This document shows positions 4,979 to 11,382 of a DNA stretch of 32,137 nucleotides, piece after piece. This stretch comes from a virus. Under the pieces are notes generated by a model that saw only the letters and a program-made list of their open reading frames with translations, searched no databases and was not told the origin of the DNA. Within the stretch, counting starts at the first letter, position 1. The number at the start of each line of letters is the position of its first letter. The DNA lies in IMG/VR virus record IMGVR_UViG_3300028569_000108, positions 1 through 32,137 of that record; one strand, 5' to 3'. Made by a program: the position numbers and the translations under genes.

Positions 4979-5061
4979 TGTCAGGAGTGTAAAAAGCATC
5001 GGTGCCGAATCCTTCCGTTGAGGAAGGTTGCTCATTGTGGGTTCGAATCCCACCCTGACAA
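4979..5061 (+). tRNA. tRNA-like element (nominal anticodon TTG, Gln)
   Basis: The acceptor TGTCAGG/CCTGACA is perfect, with discriminator A, and the T-arm GTGGG-TTCGAAT-CCCAC is perfect. The anticodon-like arm CCTTC-CGTTGAG-GAAGG is perfect too, but position 33 is G instead of the near-universal U. The region between acceptor and anticodon arm has no normal D-arm and contains TCGG-TG-CCGA instead. The variable region is about nine nucleotides. It may be a non-decoding tRNA mimic with an intact top half. Confidence 0.5.
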
Positions 5062-5076
5062 CTAAAATTATATATT

Positions 5077-5289
5077 ATGAAAGATGCGTTATTAACAGTT
5101 TTGGCAACAGTTTTATCAATAATTGTTGTAGTTTTTGGCTCAACTTTATTTGTAAAATTTCTAGAAGGTGAATTTGCAATTATACCATTTTTAATTGGTC
5201 TTGTTGGTTATTTCATCACTCTTAGACCAGCAATTAATGAGTGGGAAAGAAACTTTAAAAAATTATTTAAAGTTAAAGATAAAGAATAG
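5077..5289 (+). CDS. Small two-helix membrane protein (70 aa)
   Basis: Two hydrophobic helices, residues about 5-28 (LLTVLATVLSIIVVVFGSTL) and about 34-52 (AIIPFLIGLVGYFITL), are followed by a basic, charged tail (NEWERNFKKLFKVKDKE). This is an inner-membrane protein with a cytoplasmic tail. No enzyme motif is visible. The ATG follows an AT-rich leader 15 nt after the tRNA-like element, so it may be read from the RNA promoter at 4843. A holin-like or membrane-stress role is possible, but the better holin candidate is at 7220. Confidence 0.65.
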   Translation: MKDALLTVLATVLSIIVVVFGSTLFVKFLEGEFAIIPFLIGLVGYFITLRPAINEWERNFKKLFKVKDKE

Positions 5290-5320
5290 TTTGTGAATTA
5301 AAAAAAACTTTATATCTTTG
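5290..5320 (+). promoter_or_regulatory. Host-type promoter
   Basis: TTTG (5290-5293), 19-nt spacer, TATCTTTG (5313-5320), then exactly four nucleotides to the ATG at 5325. Confidence 0.75.
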
Positions 5321-5324
5321 TTCT

Positions 5325-5906
5325 ATGAAAACAATTATAACAACCATATTTATCCTATTTTCTTTTGTTTCTTTAACTCAAGATTCAATTATAGAGTATT
5401 ACAATGAAATTGCTGGTAAATCTGAATATGGGGACCCAACAGCTACTTTTTGTAAATGGAAAAATGATGTTAAAATATATTTTGATTTTGAAAATTCCGA
5501 TACCATTAAAAAATATAGTGAAGAGGTCATTAAAGACTTAAACGACATAATTGATTCAATTTCAATTTCAATAACCAATAAAAAAAGTGAAGCGAACCTA
5601 ATTGTTTATTGTGGTAATTTTTCAGATTATAAAAAAAGATATAATGTTGTTATGGAAGGTCAATTTAATGGATTTACTTGTACAAACACATACAATCATA
5701 CTATATATAGTGGTTATGTTTTCATTAATGAAAGATTAAGAGGGAATAGATTAAAAAGTGTTATACGTGAAGAAGTCACACAATCATTTGGTCTTGCAAA
5801 CGATTCTTGGGAATACCCAGATAGTATCTTTTTTCAAGGAACCAATTCGCAAATAACTTTTTCAGAACTTGATAAAGAAATAATTAAGTTGCATTATAAC
5901 AAGTAA
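5325..5906 (+). CDS. Secreted DUF2927-like protein (193 aa)
   Basis: A signal peptide is clear: MKTIITTIFILFSFVSL, probably cut near residues 18-20 (LTQ-D). Near the C-terminus SVIREEVTQSFGLANDSWEYPDSIFFQG (about 146-173) matches the conserved core of DUF2927, secreted proteins of unknown biochemistry thought to resemble zinc proteases, although no complete HExxH is present (IREEVTQSFGL in its place). The middle part (KSEANLIVYCGNFSDYKKRY) suits an alpha/beta fold. It would be exported to the periplasm or cell surface. Host-type promoter with leaderless spacing suggests early expression. It may alter the host envelope or block superinfection; this is inference. Confidence 0.65.
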   Translation: MKTIITTIFILFSFVSLTQDSIIEYYNEIAGKSEYGDPTATFCKWKNDVKIYFDFENSDTIKKYSEEVIKDLNDIIDSISISITNKKSEANLIVYCGNFSDYKKRYNVVMEGQFNGFTCTNTYNHTIYSGYVFINERLRGNRLKSVIREEVTQSFGLANDSWEYPDSIFFQGTNSQITFSELDKEIIKLHYNK

Positions 5907-5911
5907 CTTAA

Positions 5912-7159
5912 TTATTTTACAGCTTTTCTTGTATAAGTTTTACAAGCGTCAAATTTACCAATTTCTTTTTGTTCATCAAACATATTTGGTGTGTCAGTAG
6001 CGTCAATAGCCTTTTCTTCCATTCCGGTAATTTTAAATGAAATTTGACCAACATTTGTATGACAATCGCTTGAATTATTGTAAGGACCTTGACCTCTATC
6101 GGTACAGGCTGCTGTAATAACTAAAGCACCATTATTTTTAAATAATACATCTCTATTAAAAAATGATTCATTTGTTATCTTATCTAAAACAAATGTGTTA
6201 GACCTACCACATTCATTACCTCTACCACATTTTTTATATTTGCTACCAGGTAATATTTCAGCATCATCAAAACCAACTTGTTTGTCATTTAAGACTCCTT
6301 TAACCTTTTTTCTAATTTTACCTATATTATTTAAAGATGCGTAATCTTCTCCGGTTTCTCTTTTAAGTTGTATTCCATTTGCAAATATGTTATATACAGC
6401 ATAGTTACAGTGGTGAGCAGTACCTTGATAATAAACTCTAATTCTTGAATTTTCGTAACATTCCCTTAAAGTTTCTTCACTTGGTATTATTTCACCTTGA
6501 TTTGTTGGTATTAATTGTGGTTTTAAATATGGTAATCTATCACTATCCTCACCAGTTTTTTGTTTAGCAACAGGACAAACGGTAATTTGAATTATAACAA
6601 CTTGCCCTTCTTTTGGATGTGTTGTTGTATTACGGTTTACATCACTAGCACCACCAGTATCAATAACGTGAGCTTCGGTTGTTGGCTCAACGCTAACAGT
6701 TAAACCAACTTTTTGTAACTCATCTAATATTGGTTGTTTAGTGGCGTTAATTCTTGCTTGAGCATAACCCATATTATTTTGAAATTCTTTAGTTTCGTTG
6801 GGTTTTCCGTCTCTTGGTGTGTAATCGTTATTTAATGTAAAATCAGATTTAACACCATTATCAACATTACTTGCACCACCAATAATTCTCATACTTGTTA
6901 CAGTACCCCCTTGAAATTCTGGTTTACCCTTAATTTGTTTATCAAGTTCTGCAATTATATTTGTTAAATATTCTGTGGAATCGGTCTTTTTAGGATTAAA
7001 TTTTCCACTGATTGTTAATGGAATACAACCATCACCACCTTGTTGAGTTGGTGTTGCTGGTGTTTCAGGTGTTGTTTCTTGTTCAGAAATTACCACACCT
7101 TTTTTATACCCCAAAAGGTATTTTATATAATTTAACTCTTCATTGATATTTTGTTTCAT
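5912..7159 (-). CDS. OmpA-like domain protein with a shared N-terminal helix motif (415 aa)
   Basis: The N-terminus INEELNYIKYLLGYKK is a short helix of the type also found at the C-terminus of the peptidase at 7960. A Thr/Pro/Gln linker (28-42) follows. Residues about 46-196 resemble an OmpA-like fold: TSMRIIGGASN, a helix GYAQARINATKQPILDELQKVGL, and a closing strand EGQVVIIQITV. The C-terminal half (about 215-415) is Cys-containing and beta-rich (YQGTAHHCNYAVYNIF, NGALVITAACTDRGQG) and not recognised. There is no signal peptide, so a virion role such as peptidoglycan contact at entry is more likely than secretion. The divergent late-type motif 13 nt upstream supports late expression. OmpA assignment is by pattern only. 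Confidence 0.5.
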   Translation of the reverse strand: MKQNINEELNYIKYLLGYKKGVVISEQETTPETPATPTQQGGDGCIPLTISGKFNPKKTDSTEYLTNIIAELDKQIKGKPEFQGGTVTSMRIIGGASNVDNGVKSDFTLNNDYTPRDGKPNETKEFQNNMGYAQARINATKQPILDELQKVGLTVSVEPTTEAHVIDTGGASDVNRNTTTHPKEGQVVIIQITVCPVAKQKTGEDSDRLPYLKPQLIPTNQGEIIPSEETLRECYENSRIRVYYQGTAHHCNYAVYNIFANGIQLKRETGEDYASLNNIGKIRKKVKGVLNDKQVGFDDAEILPGSKYKKCGRGNECGRSNTFVLDKITNESFFNRDVLFKNNGALVITAACTDRGQGPYNNSSDCHTNVGQISFKITGMEEKAIDATDTPNMFDEQKEIGKFDACKTYTRKAVK

Positions 7160-7172
7160 AACTTTTTTACTT

Positions 7173-7188
7173 AATAAATATATTTATA
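7173..7188. promoter_or_regulatory. Divergent pair of late-type motifs
   Basis: On the minus strand TATTTATT (7173-7180) lies 13 nt before the ATG of the OmpA-like gene. On the plus strand TATTTATA (7181-7188) lies 31 nt before the holin candidate. The two are adjacent and face opposite ways, which shows the motif is directional. Confidence 0.6.
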
Positions 7189-7219
7189 TATATAAAAATA
7201 AACGTTAAATCAAATTAAA

Positions 7220-7387
7220 ATGAAATTAACAAAAGAACAAGTATTAGGAATTGTTAGACACGCATTAACATTTGCTGGTGGTATTGTTGTTATGAAAGGA
7301 TGGGCAGAAGAAAGTGTTGTTACTGAAATCACTGGTGGTATTATGACATTAGCAGGGGCTATTTGGTCTGTAATTACTAAAAAATAA
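7220..7387 (+). CDS. Holin candidate (55 aa)
   Basis: After a charged start (MKLTKEQVLGIVRHAL) come two hydrophobic segments, about residues 14-26 (ALTFAGGIVVMKG) and 34-52 (TEITGGIMTLAGAIWSVI), ending in TKK. The RHALTFAGG...GGIMTLAGAIWS pattern resembles small phage holins of the Pam3-gp28 type. Holins form membrane lesions that release the endolysin. The context fits: an M15-type peptidase follows at 7960. The ATG follows an AAATCAAATTAAA leader and a late-type motif; a strong terminator follows the stop. Confidence 0.6.
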   Translation: MKLTKEQVLGIVRHALTFAGGIVVMKGWAEESVVTEITGGIMTLAGAIWSVITKK

Positions 7388-7408
7388 GTTTATTATAACT
7401 TTTTTTAG

Positions 7409-7434
7409 ACCCCATCTTTTAGGTGGGGTTTTTT
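7409..7434 (+). terminator. Intrinsic terminator
   Basis: ACCCCA (7409-7414) pairs with TGGGGT (7424-7429), followed by a run of T. The T-run also provides the -33 TTTG of the next promoter. Confidence 0.8.
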
Positions 7435-7462
7435 GTTGATTAAAAAATATTTTATATCTTTG
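7432..7462 (+). promoter_or_regulatory. Host-type promoter
   Basis: TTTG (7432-7435), 19-nt spacer, TATCTTTG (7455-7462), exactly four nucleotides before the ATG at 7467. Confidence 0.75.
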
Positions 7463-7466
7463 TTTT

Positions 7467-7934
7467 ATGAATATATTTTTTTTAGATTTTGATACACAAA
7501 AATGTGCACAGTATCATTGTGATAAACACGTAGTTAAGATGATACTTGAAACTGCACAACTTTTATGTGGTGTACATTGGGTTATTGGTTCAGAAGCACC
7601 ATATAAATTATCACACAAAAATCATCCTTGTGCTATTTGGTCCAGAGAATCATTATCAAATTATCTTTATTTATGTGATCTTGGTTTGGAGTTATGTAAA
7701 GAATATACTTACCGCTATGGTAAAAGACATAAATCACAGGATATAATAGAATGGTGTTTAATTAATAAACCAAATATACCAGATAAAGATTTTACCCAAC
7801 CAGCAAAAGCAATGCCAGACGAATATAAAGTGGAATCTGTTATTGACTCATATAGAAATTATTATATAGAAGCAAAAAAATCTTTTGTAAATTGGAAAAA
7901 TAGAAGTATTCCAGAATGGTTTTTAATAAGTTGA
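7467..7934 (+). CDS. Conserved phage protein with CDKHVVKM motif (155 aa)
   Basis: The protein has a highly recognisable set of motifs seen in many tailed-phage hypothetical proteins: CDKHVVKMILETAQLL (18-33), HKNHPCAIW (50-58), LCKEYTYRYGKRHKS (75-89), AMPDEYK (115-121) and WKNRSIPEWF near the end. Invariant His, Cys, Asp and Arg residues suggest an enzyme or nucleic-acid-binding protein, but I know no established function and do not assign one. No signal peptide. The start is fixed by the host-type promoter four nucleotides upstream, pointing to expression by unmodified host polymerase. A different gene set with late-type motifs flanks it on both sides. Confidence 0.65.
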   Translation: MNIFFLDFDTQKCAQYHCDKHVVKMILETAQLLCGVHWVIGSEAPYKLSHKNHPCAIWSRESLSNYLYLCDLGLELCKEYTYRYGKRHKSQDIIEWCLINKPNIPDKDFTQPAKAMPDEYKVESVIDSYRNYYIEAKKSFVNWKNRSIPEWFLIS

Positions 7935-7936
7935 TA

Positions 7937-7944
7937 TATTTATC
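7937..7944 (+). promoter_or_regulatory. Late-type motif TATTTATC
   Basis: Begins three nucleotides after the preceding stop codon and lies 15 nt before the ATG at 7960. Confidence 0.5.
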
Positions 7945-7959
7945 ATAAAAGTATTTTTA

Positions 7960-9045
7960 ATGAAACAATATATAAATGAATCAGAAACTTTTGGTTTTAC
8001 TGTTGGTAAAAAATACCCTGGATGTGTTAATCAACGTGCGGTTTGTCCCGGAGGTGGTATTGGCGGAAATTGGGGTGGATCAATGGAAAGAGCTCTTGAG
8101 GTTGCTTCTTGGGTTAAAGGTGTTGGAATCTATCCCGGTTCACAAAAACGTAGTAAAGAAAATACAGCAAGTGGTAGAAAATCTGATCACTGGCAAGGAT
8201 CTGTAGGTTCTTATGGTGTTGATATTGGTTGTTCGCTAAAACAAGGTGATGAAGGTTTTAAGATAATAAAAGATAAATTAGTAAAATTAGGTTGGATTAC
8301 TCAAGAAGTTGCAGATAGTAGTAAATGGAAGCCAGCTAGAAAAACATATTCCTCATTTACAAAAGATGGTTATAGATATCAAATTCTTTGGAGGTCTGAT
8401 TCTATGCACGACAATCACATACACGTTGGAGTAAGAAATACCTCAAGCTCATCATCCGAGTTCAAAAAAAGTGAATCCGATTCTTCGGAACCAACTAAAA
8501 AAAATCAAAAATCAACAGAAGAAACACCAAAAATTAAAAAAATATTTTACACAGTATTTTCTTCTGGCGAACAGTCAATAATTAAATCTGTTTTAGAAAA
8601 ATTGGGAACATTAGGTGTTAAAGATAATTTTTCTAAGATTGTTTTGGCCGCACTTGTTATTAATAAAAAAGATTCAATTGTAAAGGGTGAAACAACATCA
8701 AATTCAGAAGCTGAAACTTTCATAAATGATTTAAAAGATAAAACATTTAATAGTTTAGACGAATGTTTAGATTATTTTGAAAAAGAATTGGGTAAAACTG
8801 ATTTTAATAGAAGTGAAATTAAAACAATTGCCGAAAAGTTTGATGTTAAAATTTCCGATGATAGTGGTGGGGAAATCAAACTCGATTTGGAAAAAATCAA
8901 AGCTTTTATGAAAAAATTTAGAGAATACTACTCAAAAAAAGATATTGGTGAAGAAAAAAATGTTATAACAAAAAAAGAAGAGGAAAATATCAAATTAAAT
9001 GAAGAGTTAAGTAGAATGAAAGATTTGATGAAAAAAATTCTTTAA
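7960..9045 (+). CDS. M15-type peptidase with a C-terminal helix motif; probable endolysin or virion lysin (361 aa)
   Basis: The first ~160 residues contain the M15 (D-Ala-D-Ala carboxypeptidase/endopeptidase) signature: RKSDHWQGSVGSYGVDIG gives zinc ligands H77 and D88, and MHDNHIHVGV (149-158) gives the closing His pair. Such enzymes cleave the peptide stems of peptidoglycan. After a Ser/Lys linker (about 161-190) comes a ~170-residue helical, charged region of unknown role ending KLNEELSRMKDLMKKIL. That ending resembles the N-terminus of the protein at 5912 and the C-terminus of the scaffold at 27716. Length is well above a minimal M15 endolysin. A late-type motif precedes it and a holin candidate lies nearby, so lysis is likely; packaging as a virion enzyme is the alternative. 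Confidence 0.65.
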   Translation: MKQYINESETFGFTVGKKYPGCVNQRAVCPGGGIGGNWGGSMERALEVASWVKGVGIYPGSQKRSKENTASGRKSDHWQGSVGSYGVDIGCSLKQGDEGFKIIKDKLVKLGWITQEVADSSKWKPARKTYSSFTKDGYRYQILWRSDSMHDNHIHVGVRNTSSSSSEFKKSESDSSEPTKKNQKSTEETPKIKKIFYTVFSSGEQSIIKSVLEKLGTLGVKDNFSKIVLAALVINKKDSIVKGETTSNSEAETFINDLKDKTFNSLDECLDYFEKELGKTDFNRSEIKTIAEKFDVKISDDSGGEIKLDLEKIKAFMKKFREYYSKKDIGEEKNVITKKEEENIKLNEELSRMKDLMKKIL

Positions 9046-9050
9046 CTTTC

Positions 9051-9081
9051 TTGACACAATCAAATATTTAATATATGTTTG
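9051..9081 (+). promoter_or_regulatory. Host-type promoter
   Basis: TTG (9051-9053), 20-nt spacer, TATGTTTG (9074-9081). The start codon is 23 nt further, so this transcript has a short A-rich leader. Confidence 0.65.
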
Positions 9082-9104
9082 TAATGTATTTAAAAACAAA
9101 CAAA

Positions 9105-9254
9105 ATGACAGAACAAGAAACACAAGTAATTGAAGTTGAAATCTACGGATATGTTAACAAAGAAGGACAAAAAGTCTTCACACCAAATTTAGAGTTTGCC
9201 CATATTATGGCAACAAAGTATGGTACAACACATGTTTACGTAGAAAGAAATTAA
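9105..9254 (+). CDS. Small acidic protein (49 aa)
   Basis: The frame starts MTEQETQVIEVEIYGYVNK and ends HIMATKYGTTHVYVERN. It is acidic at the start, with two probable beta strands (VIEVEIYGYV and THVYVER) flanking a helix (LEFAHIMATKYG), so a small folded alpha/beta protein is plausible. Not recognised. The A-rich leader AAAACAAACAAA before the ATG is a typical Bacteroidota initiation context. It stands alone between the lysin gene and the giant-RNA promoter with its own promoter; no terminator separates it from the RNA unit. Confidence 0.6.
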   Translation: MTEQETQVIEVEIYGYVNKEGQKVFTPNLEFAHIMATKYGTTHVYVERN

Positions 9255-9271
9255 AAAAGTTCACAAAGTAC

Positions 9272-9302
9272 TTGACAAATCAAAATAAAAGTCTTAACTT
9301 TG
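9272..9302 (+). promoter_or_regulatory. Host-type promoter of the giant RNA
   Basis: TTG (9272-9274), 20-nt spacer, TAACTTTG (9295-9302). It is followed by AAAACAAAT, a TTCGG/CCGAA hairpin and the boxA-like GTTCTTTGAAAAT (9331-9343). Confidence 0.75.
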
Positions 9303-9305
9303 TAA

Positions 9306-10172
9306 AACAAATTCGGAAATGACCGAAAACGTTCTTTGAAAATAGAAATTATCCGTTCAGGAGTAAGTAATGAAACTGATAAAGATATTGGGCCGTGTAT
9401 AGTCCATAAAATAAACTGGGAAACCAGGATAAAGTGAGTGAGTTGTGTTAACTTATTTGCGGTTTAGGCAACTGAACTTGAGTACACAAGCGGGATACCG
9501 TTTAATCTTTAGTACCGAGGGCAACGCTGTAGGGAAAGTGGTTAGGTGAATTGGCAATGTGGGTTGTCAGTTTGAGATGGGAACATCAATAGGAATAACC
9601 CGTAGGAATTATGCAAAAAATAGAGTTATCCAATTTTATTATTGCGTGTTCCAGTATCATAGGATACTTAAAACCGAAAGGTATGTTCGTGTACAGGTGG
9701 TGCTGTTATTAACCTTGATTAAACCTTACCAAGGGTTCAATCTCGAAGTAGTCTAGAAATATTGAGATGGGGACATTTCAAGGAGTAGTTTGGTATTTTG
9801 TTATCCAAAAGGTAACAAAGCTTAAGACGGACCACTACTTCTATCAATCCACAACACAAAAACTTTTATGGAAAAGGTAAAACTTATAACTAAAAAGCAA
9901 AAGTGTTCGTCACGATATAACGGAAGTTACCCACCTATTCACTGGCAGTCAGTGGAACGTGATAACCGCAAGTTTGACCGTATTTTTATGAAAAATCTCT
10001 AGGTCGTCGAAGACCGAATCAGGACGCAATCTTGAGGAGACAGGAGTAGTAAGAGAGTAGTTATATCGTCAAGGAGTGATTGGTCTAACCAATCGGTAAT
10101 GAGTGTTACAAGTCAAAAGCTTGTGGATAAGAGTAGAATAAATAATGACTCAAAAGACACTTATAAAAAACT
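9306..10172 (+). ncRNA. Giant structured noncoding RNA (~870 nt), GOLLD/ROOL-like candidate
   Basis: No gene-length frame exists, and base composition is visibly richer in G and C than the neighbours. Helices visible by eye include: GTTCAG (about 9354) with CTGAAC (about 9470) closing a domain that contains CTGG-GAAA-CCAG; GATG-GGAA-CATC; ACC-GAAA-GGT; AGTATC-ATAG-GATACT; AACCTTG with CAAGGGTT; TTTGTTA with TAACAAA around CC-AAAA-GG; GTAGT with ACTAC; CACTG-GCAGT-CAGTG inside a TCACG/CGTGA helix; GGTC-GTCGAA-GACC; and GATTGGT-CTA-ACCAATC. Three of these loops are GNRA tetraloops. With its own promoter and boxA-like leader this is a stable RNA. Large ornate phage RNAs (GOLLD, ROOL) match in size and context; membership is unproven. 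No intrinsic terminator is evident, so the 3' end is approximate. Confidence 0.75.
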
Positions 10173-10184
10173 GTAATCTCAGGT

Positions 10185-10861
10185 TTATTTTAAAATTTTA
10201 GAACCTTTACTTAAATTTTCCTTAATCCATAGTGGTTGTAAATTAGTGTAATCACATAATTTATATATTTCTTCTTCTGTTTTTGCTGAAGATAGAGGTA
10301 TAATGTGATCAATATGCCACATATACCTATTATCCCAAGACATCCCATCAACAAATTTATTTTCAATATATCTTTTAAGGAATAAAGAATCACAACCTAC
10401 AATATCAAATGTTTTATTCTTTTTACTTATTTTATTTAATTTTAAAAAAGAATTTAACCTATTTCTAACATTTAATGATAGTTTATAAAGAATGTCATTT
10501 TTATATTTTTCATTTCTTTTTTTATAAAATAATACTTTATTCTTTTTTTGCCAAGTTTCTGGAGACTTACTTTTTTTATTAATAGAAATTATAATTTTTT
10601 TATTACGGTATATTTTATTTCGTAATAATTCTTTTTCTCTATTTTTCTGATAATATTCTCTTTGTTTTTCATTTAATAAACCCCTATTTTTTTCTCTATA
10701 TTTTTTGTCGTATCCATTAAGAATTTTTTTTGGTATTAGTTTTTTCTTTCCTTTGAACATTCTTTACATTCACTACGAAATCCATCCTTAGAATTATTGT
10801 TTTTTTGGAAAAGACAAATTTCTTTTAATTCTTTACATCCACTACAAATTTTTGTTTCCAT
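10185..10861 (-). CDS. Zinc-finger/HNH homing endonuclease split by a frameshift
   Basis: The upstream frame starts at 10861 and encodes 41 residues with two CxxC knuckles (KICSGCKE and ECKECSK), the usual N-terminal zinc ribbon of this HNH type, then stops at 10736. The remainder (191-codon open stretch below 10760) is in the -1 frame: a long basic helical region, then WDNRYMWHIDHIIPLSS and YTNLQPLWIKENLSKGSK, the complete HNH core. At the junction the heptamer A AAA AAC sits in the correct phase, immediately followed by the zero-frame TAA. A -1 slip there would give one protein of about 225 residues. The alternative is a recent inactivating indel. Its start overlaps the upstream ribbon-helix-helix gene by 20 nt, and it is convergent with the giant RNA. 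Confidence 0.65.
10739..10745 (-). promoter_or_regulatory. Candidate -1 frameshift slippery heptamer
   Basis: On the minus strand A AAA AAC, in the X XXY YYZ phase of the zinc-finger frame, with the zero-frame stop TAA as the very next codon. A -1 slip continues into the HNH frame with CTA ATA CCA. Confidence 0.5.
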
Positions 10862-10994
10862 AATAATCTTTTAAGAGTTTTTCAATCAATTTTGATTTGT
10901 TTATAATATCCTGGTCTAATTTTTTATTTATTTCCGGACTTAATGTTATTGATATTTTAATTCTTTTATCGGTTTCTTTTAATTTTGGTCTCAT
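10842..10994 (-). CDS. Ribbon-helix-helix DNA-binding protein (50 aa)
   Basis: KRIKISITLSPEINKKLDQDIINKSKLIEKLLKDYY is a classic ribbon-helix-helix layout: a basic beta strand with alternating residues, a first helix after SPE, a turn, then a second helix. Dimers of this fold bind DNA operators through the paired strands. The start MRPKLKETDK is chosen because a late-type motif lies three nucleotides upstream; a longer frame with an extra 19 hydrophobic residues would run through that motif. It overlaps the following zinc-finger/HNH gene by 20 nt, so it may regulate that gene or the opposing unit. The target is unknown. Confidence 0.7.
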   Translation of the reverse strand: MRPKLKETDKRIKISITLSPEINKKLDQDIINKSKLIEKLLKDYYGNKNL

Positions 10995-10997
10995 ATA

Positions 10998-11005
10998 TAT
11001 AAATA
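10998..11005 (-). promoter_or_regulatory. Late-type motif TATTTATA (minus strand)
   Basis: Three nucleotides before the ATG of the ribbon-helix-helix gene, on its coding strand. Confidence 0.55.
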
Positions 11006-11045
11006 TCGGTAAAAAAAGTAAAATACCGATTTTTAAAAAAATTGA

Positions 11046-11074
11046 GGACAACGGATGGTTGCCCTTTTCTTTTT
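11046..11074 (+). terminator. Weak hairpin with T-run
   Basis: GGACAAC (11046-11052) pairs with GTTGCCC (11058-11064) with one mismatch, then TTTTCTTTTT. It could end plus-strand transcription coming from the left, but no plus-strand gene ends nearby. Confidence 0.35.
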
Positions 11075-11129
11075 ACAAAAAATGTGATATATATTATTAT
11101 AATAAACCAAAAAAATTACCTTATTCAAA

Positions 11130-11276
11130 ATGAAAAAATTATTTTTAATTTCTTTAACAATTTTCACGACAATCTCTCTTATGACATCTTGTGGTGAAAA
11201 CGGAACTGGAAACGCAACACCAGAAGCTACTGTTGAAGCTACAGCTGTTGTAAAGGATACTACTGCTACTAAGTAA
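11130..11276 (+). CDS. Small lipoprotein (48 aa)
   Basis: MKKLFLISLTIFTTISLMTSCGENG has a basic start, a hydrophobic core and the lipobox LMTSC-G, so the mature peptide would begin with a lipidated Cys at residue 21 and carry only about 28 residues rich in Ala, Thr and Glu. It would sit at the outer membrane or inner leaflet. Candidate roles are an outer-membrane lysis protein (Rz1/o-spanin-like, though such proteins are usually proline-rich and this one is not) or a superinfection-exclusion lipoprotein. A strong terminator follows. No clear promoter is visible upstream; AT-rich ATATATATTATTATAATAAA may serve. Confidence 0.6.
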   Translation: MKKLFLISLTIFTTISLMTSCGENGTGNATPEATVEATAVVKDTTATK

Positions 11277-11300
11277 TTAGGATATGTCCTAAAAAAGAAA

Positions 11301-11326
11301 ACCCACTTCAAAAGAGTGGGTTTTTT
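11301..11326 (+). terminator. Intrinsic terminator
   Basis: ACCCACT (11301-11307) pairs with AGTGGGT (11315-11321) and six T follow. It ends the lipoprotein unit. Confidence 0.9.
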
Positions 11327-11346
11327 AATTTATTGTATTTTTTAAT

Positions 11347-11372
11347 AAAAAACCCCATCTGTGGAGATGGGG
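11347..11372 (-). terminator. Intrinsic terminator of the tmRNA
   Basis: Read on the minus strand, CCCCATCT pairs with AGATGGGG around CCAC, followed by TTTTTT. It begins about ten nucleotides after the tmRNA 3' end. Confidence 0.9.
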
Positions 11373-11382
11373 AGAACTATAG

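Noticed and set aside
9559-9756. 65-codon frame inside the giant RNA
   Set aside because: It crosses the helices AGTATC/GATACT and ACC-GAAA-GGT, has no leader element, and its composition is not protein-like.
9306-10172. Group I or group II self-splicing intron instead of a giant RNA
   Set aside because: It has its own promoter and leader, the flanks do not form an interrupted gene, and no intron-encoded protein lies inside on the same strand. The neighbouring HNH gene is on the opposite strand. A covariance search should still be done.
10995-11051. Longer start with a hydrophobic segment for the ribbon-helix-helix gene
   Set aside because: The extension runs through the late-type motif and is not part of this fold.
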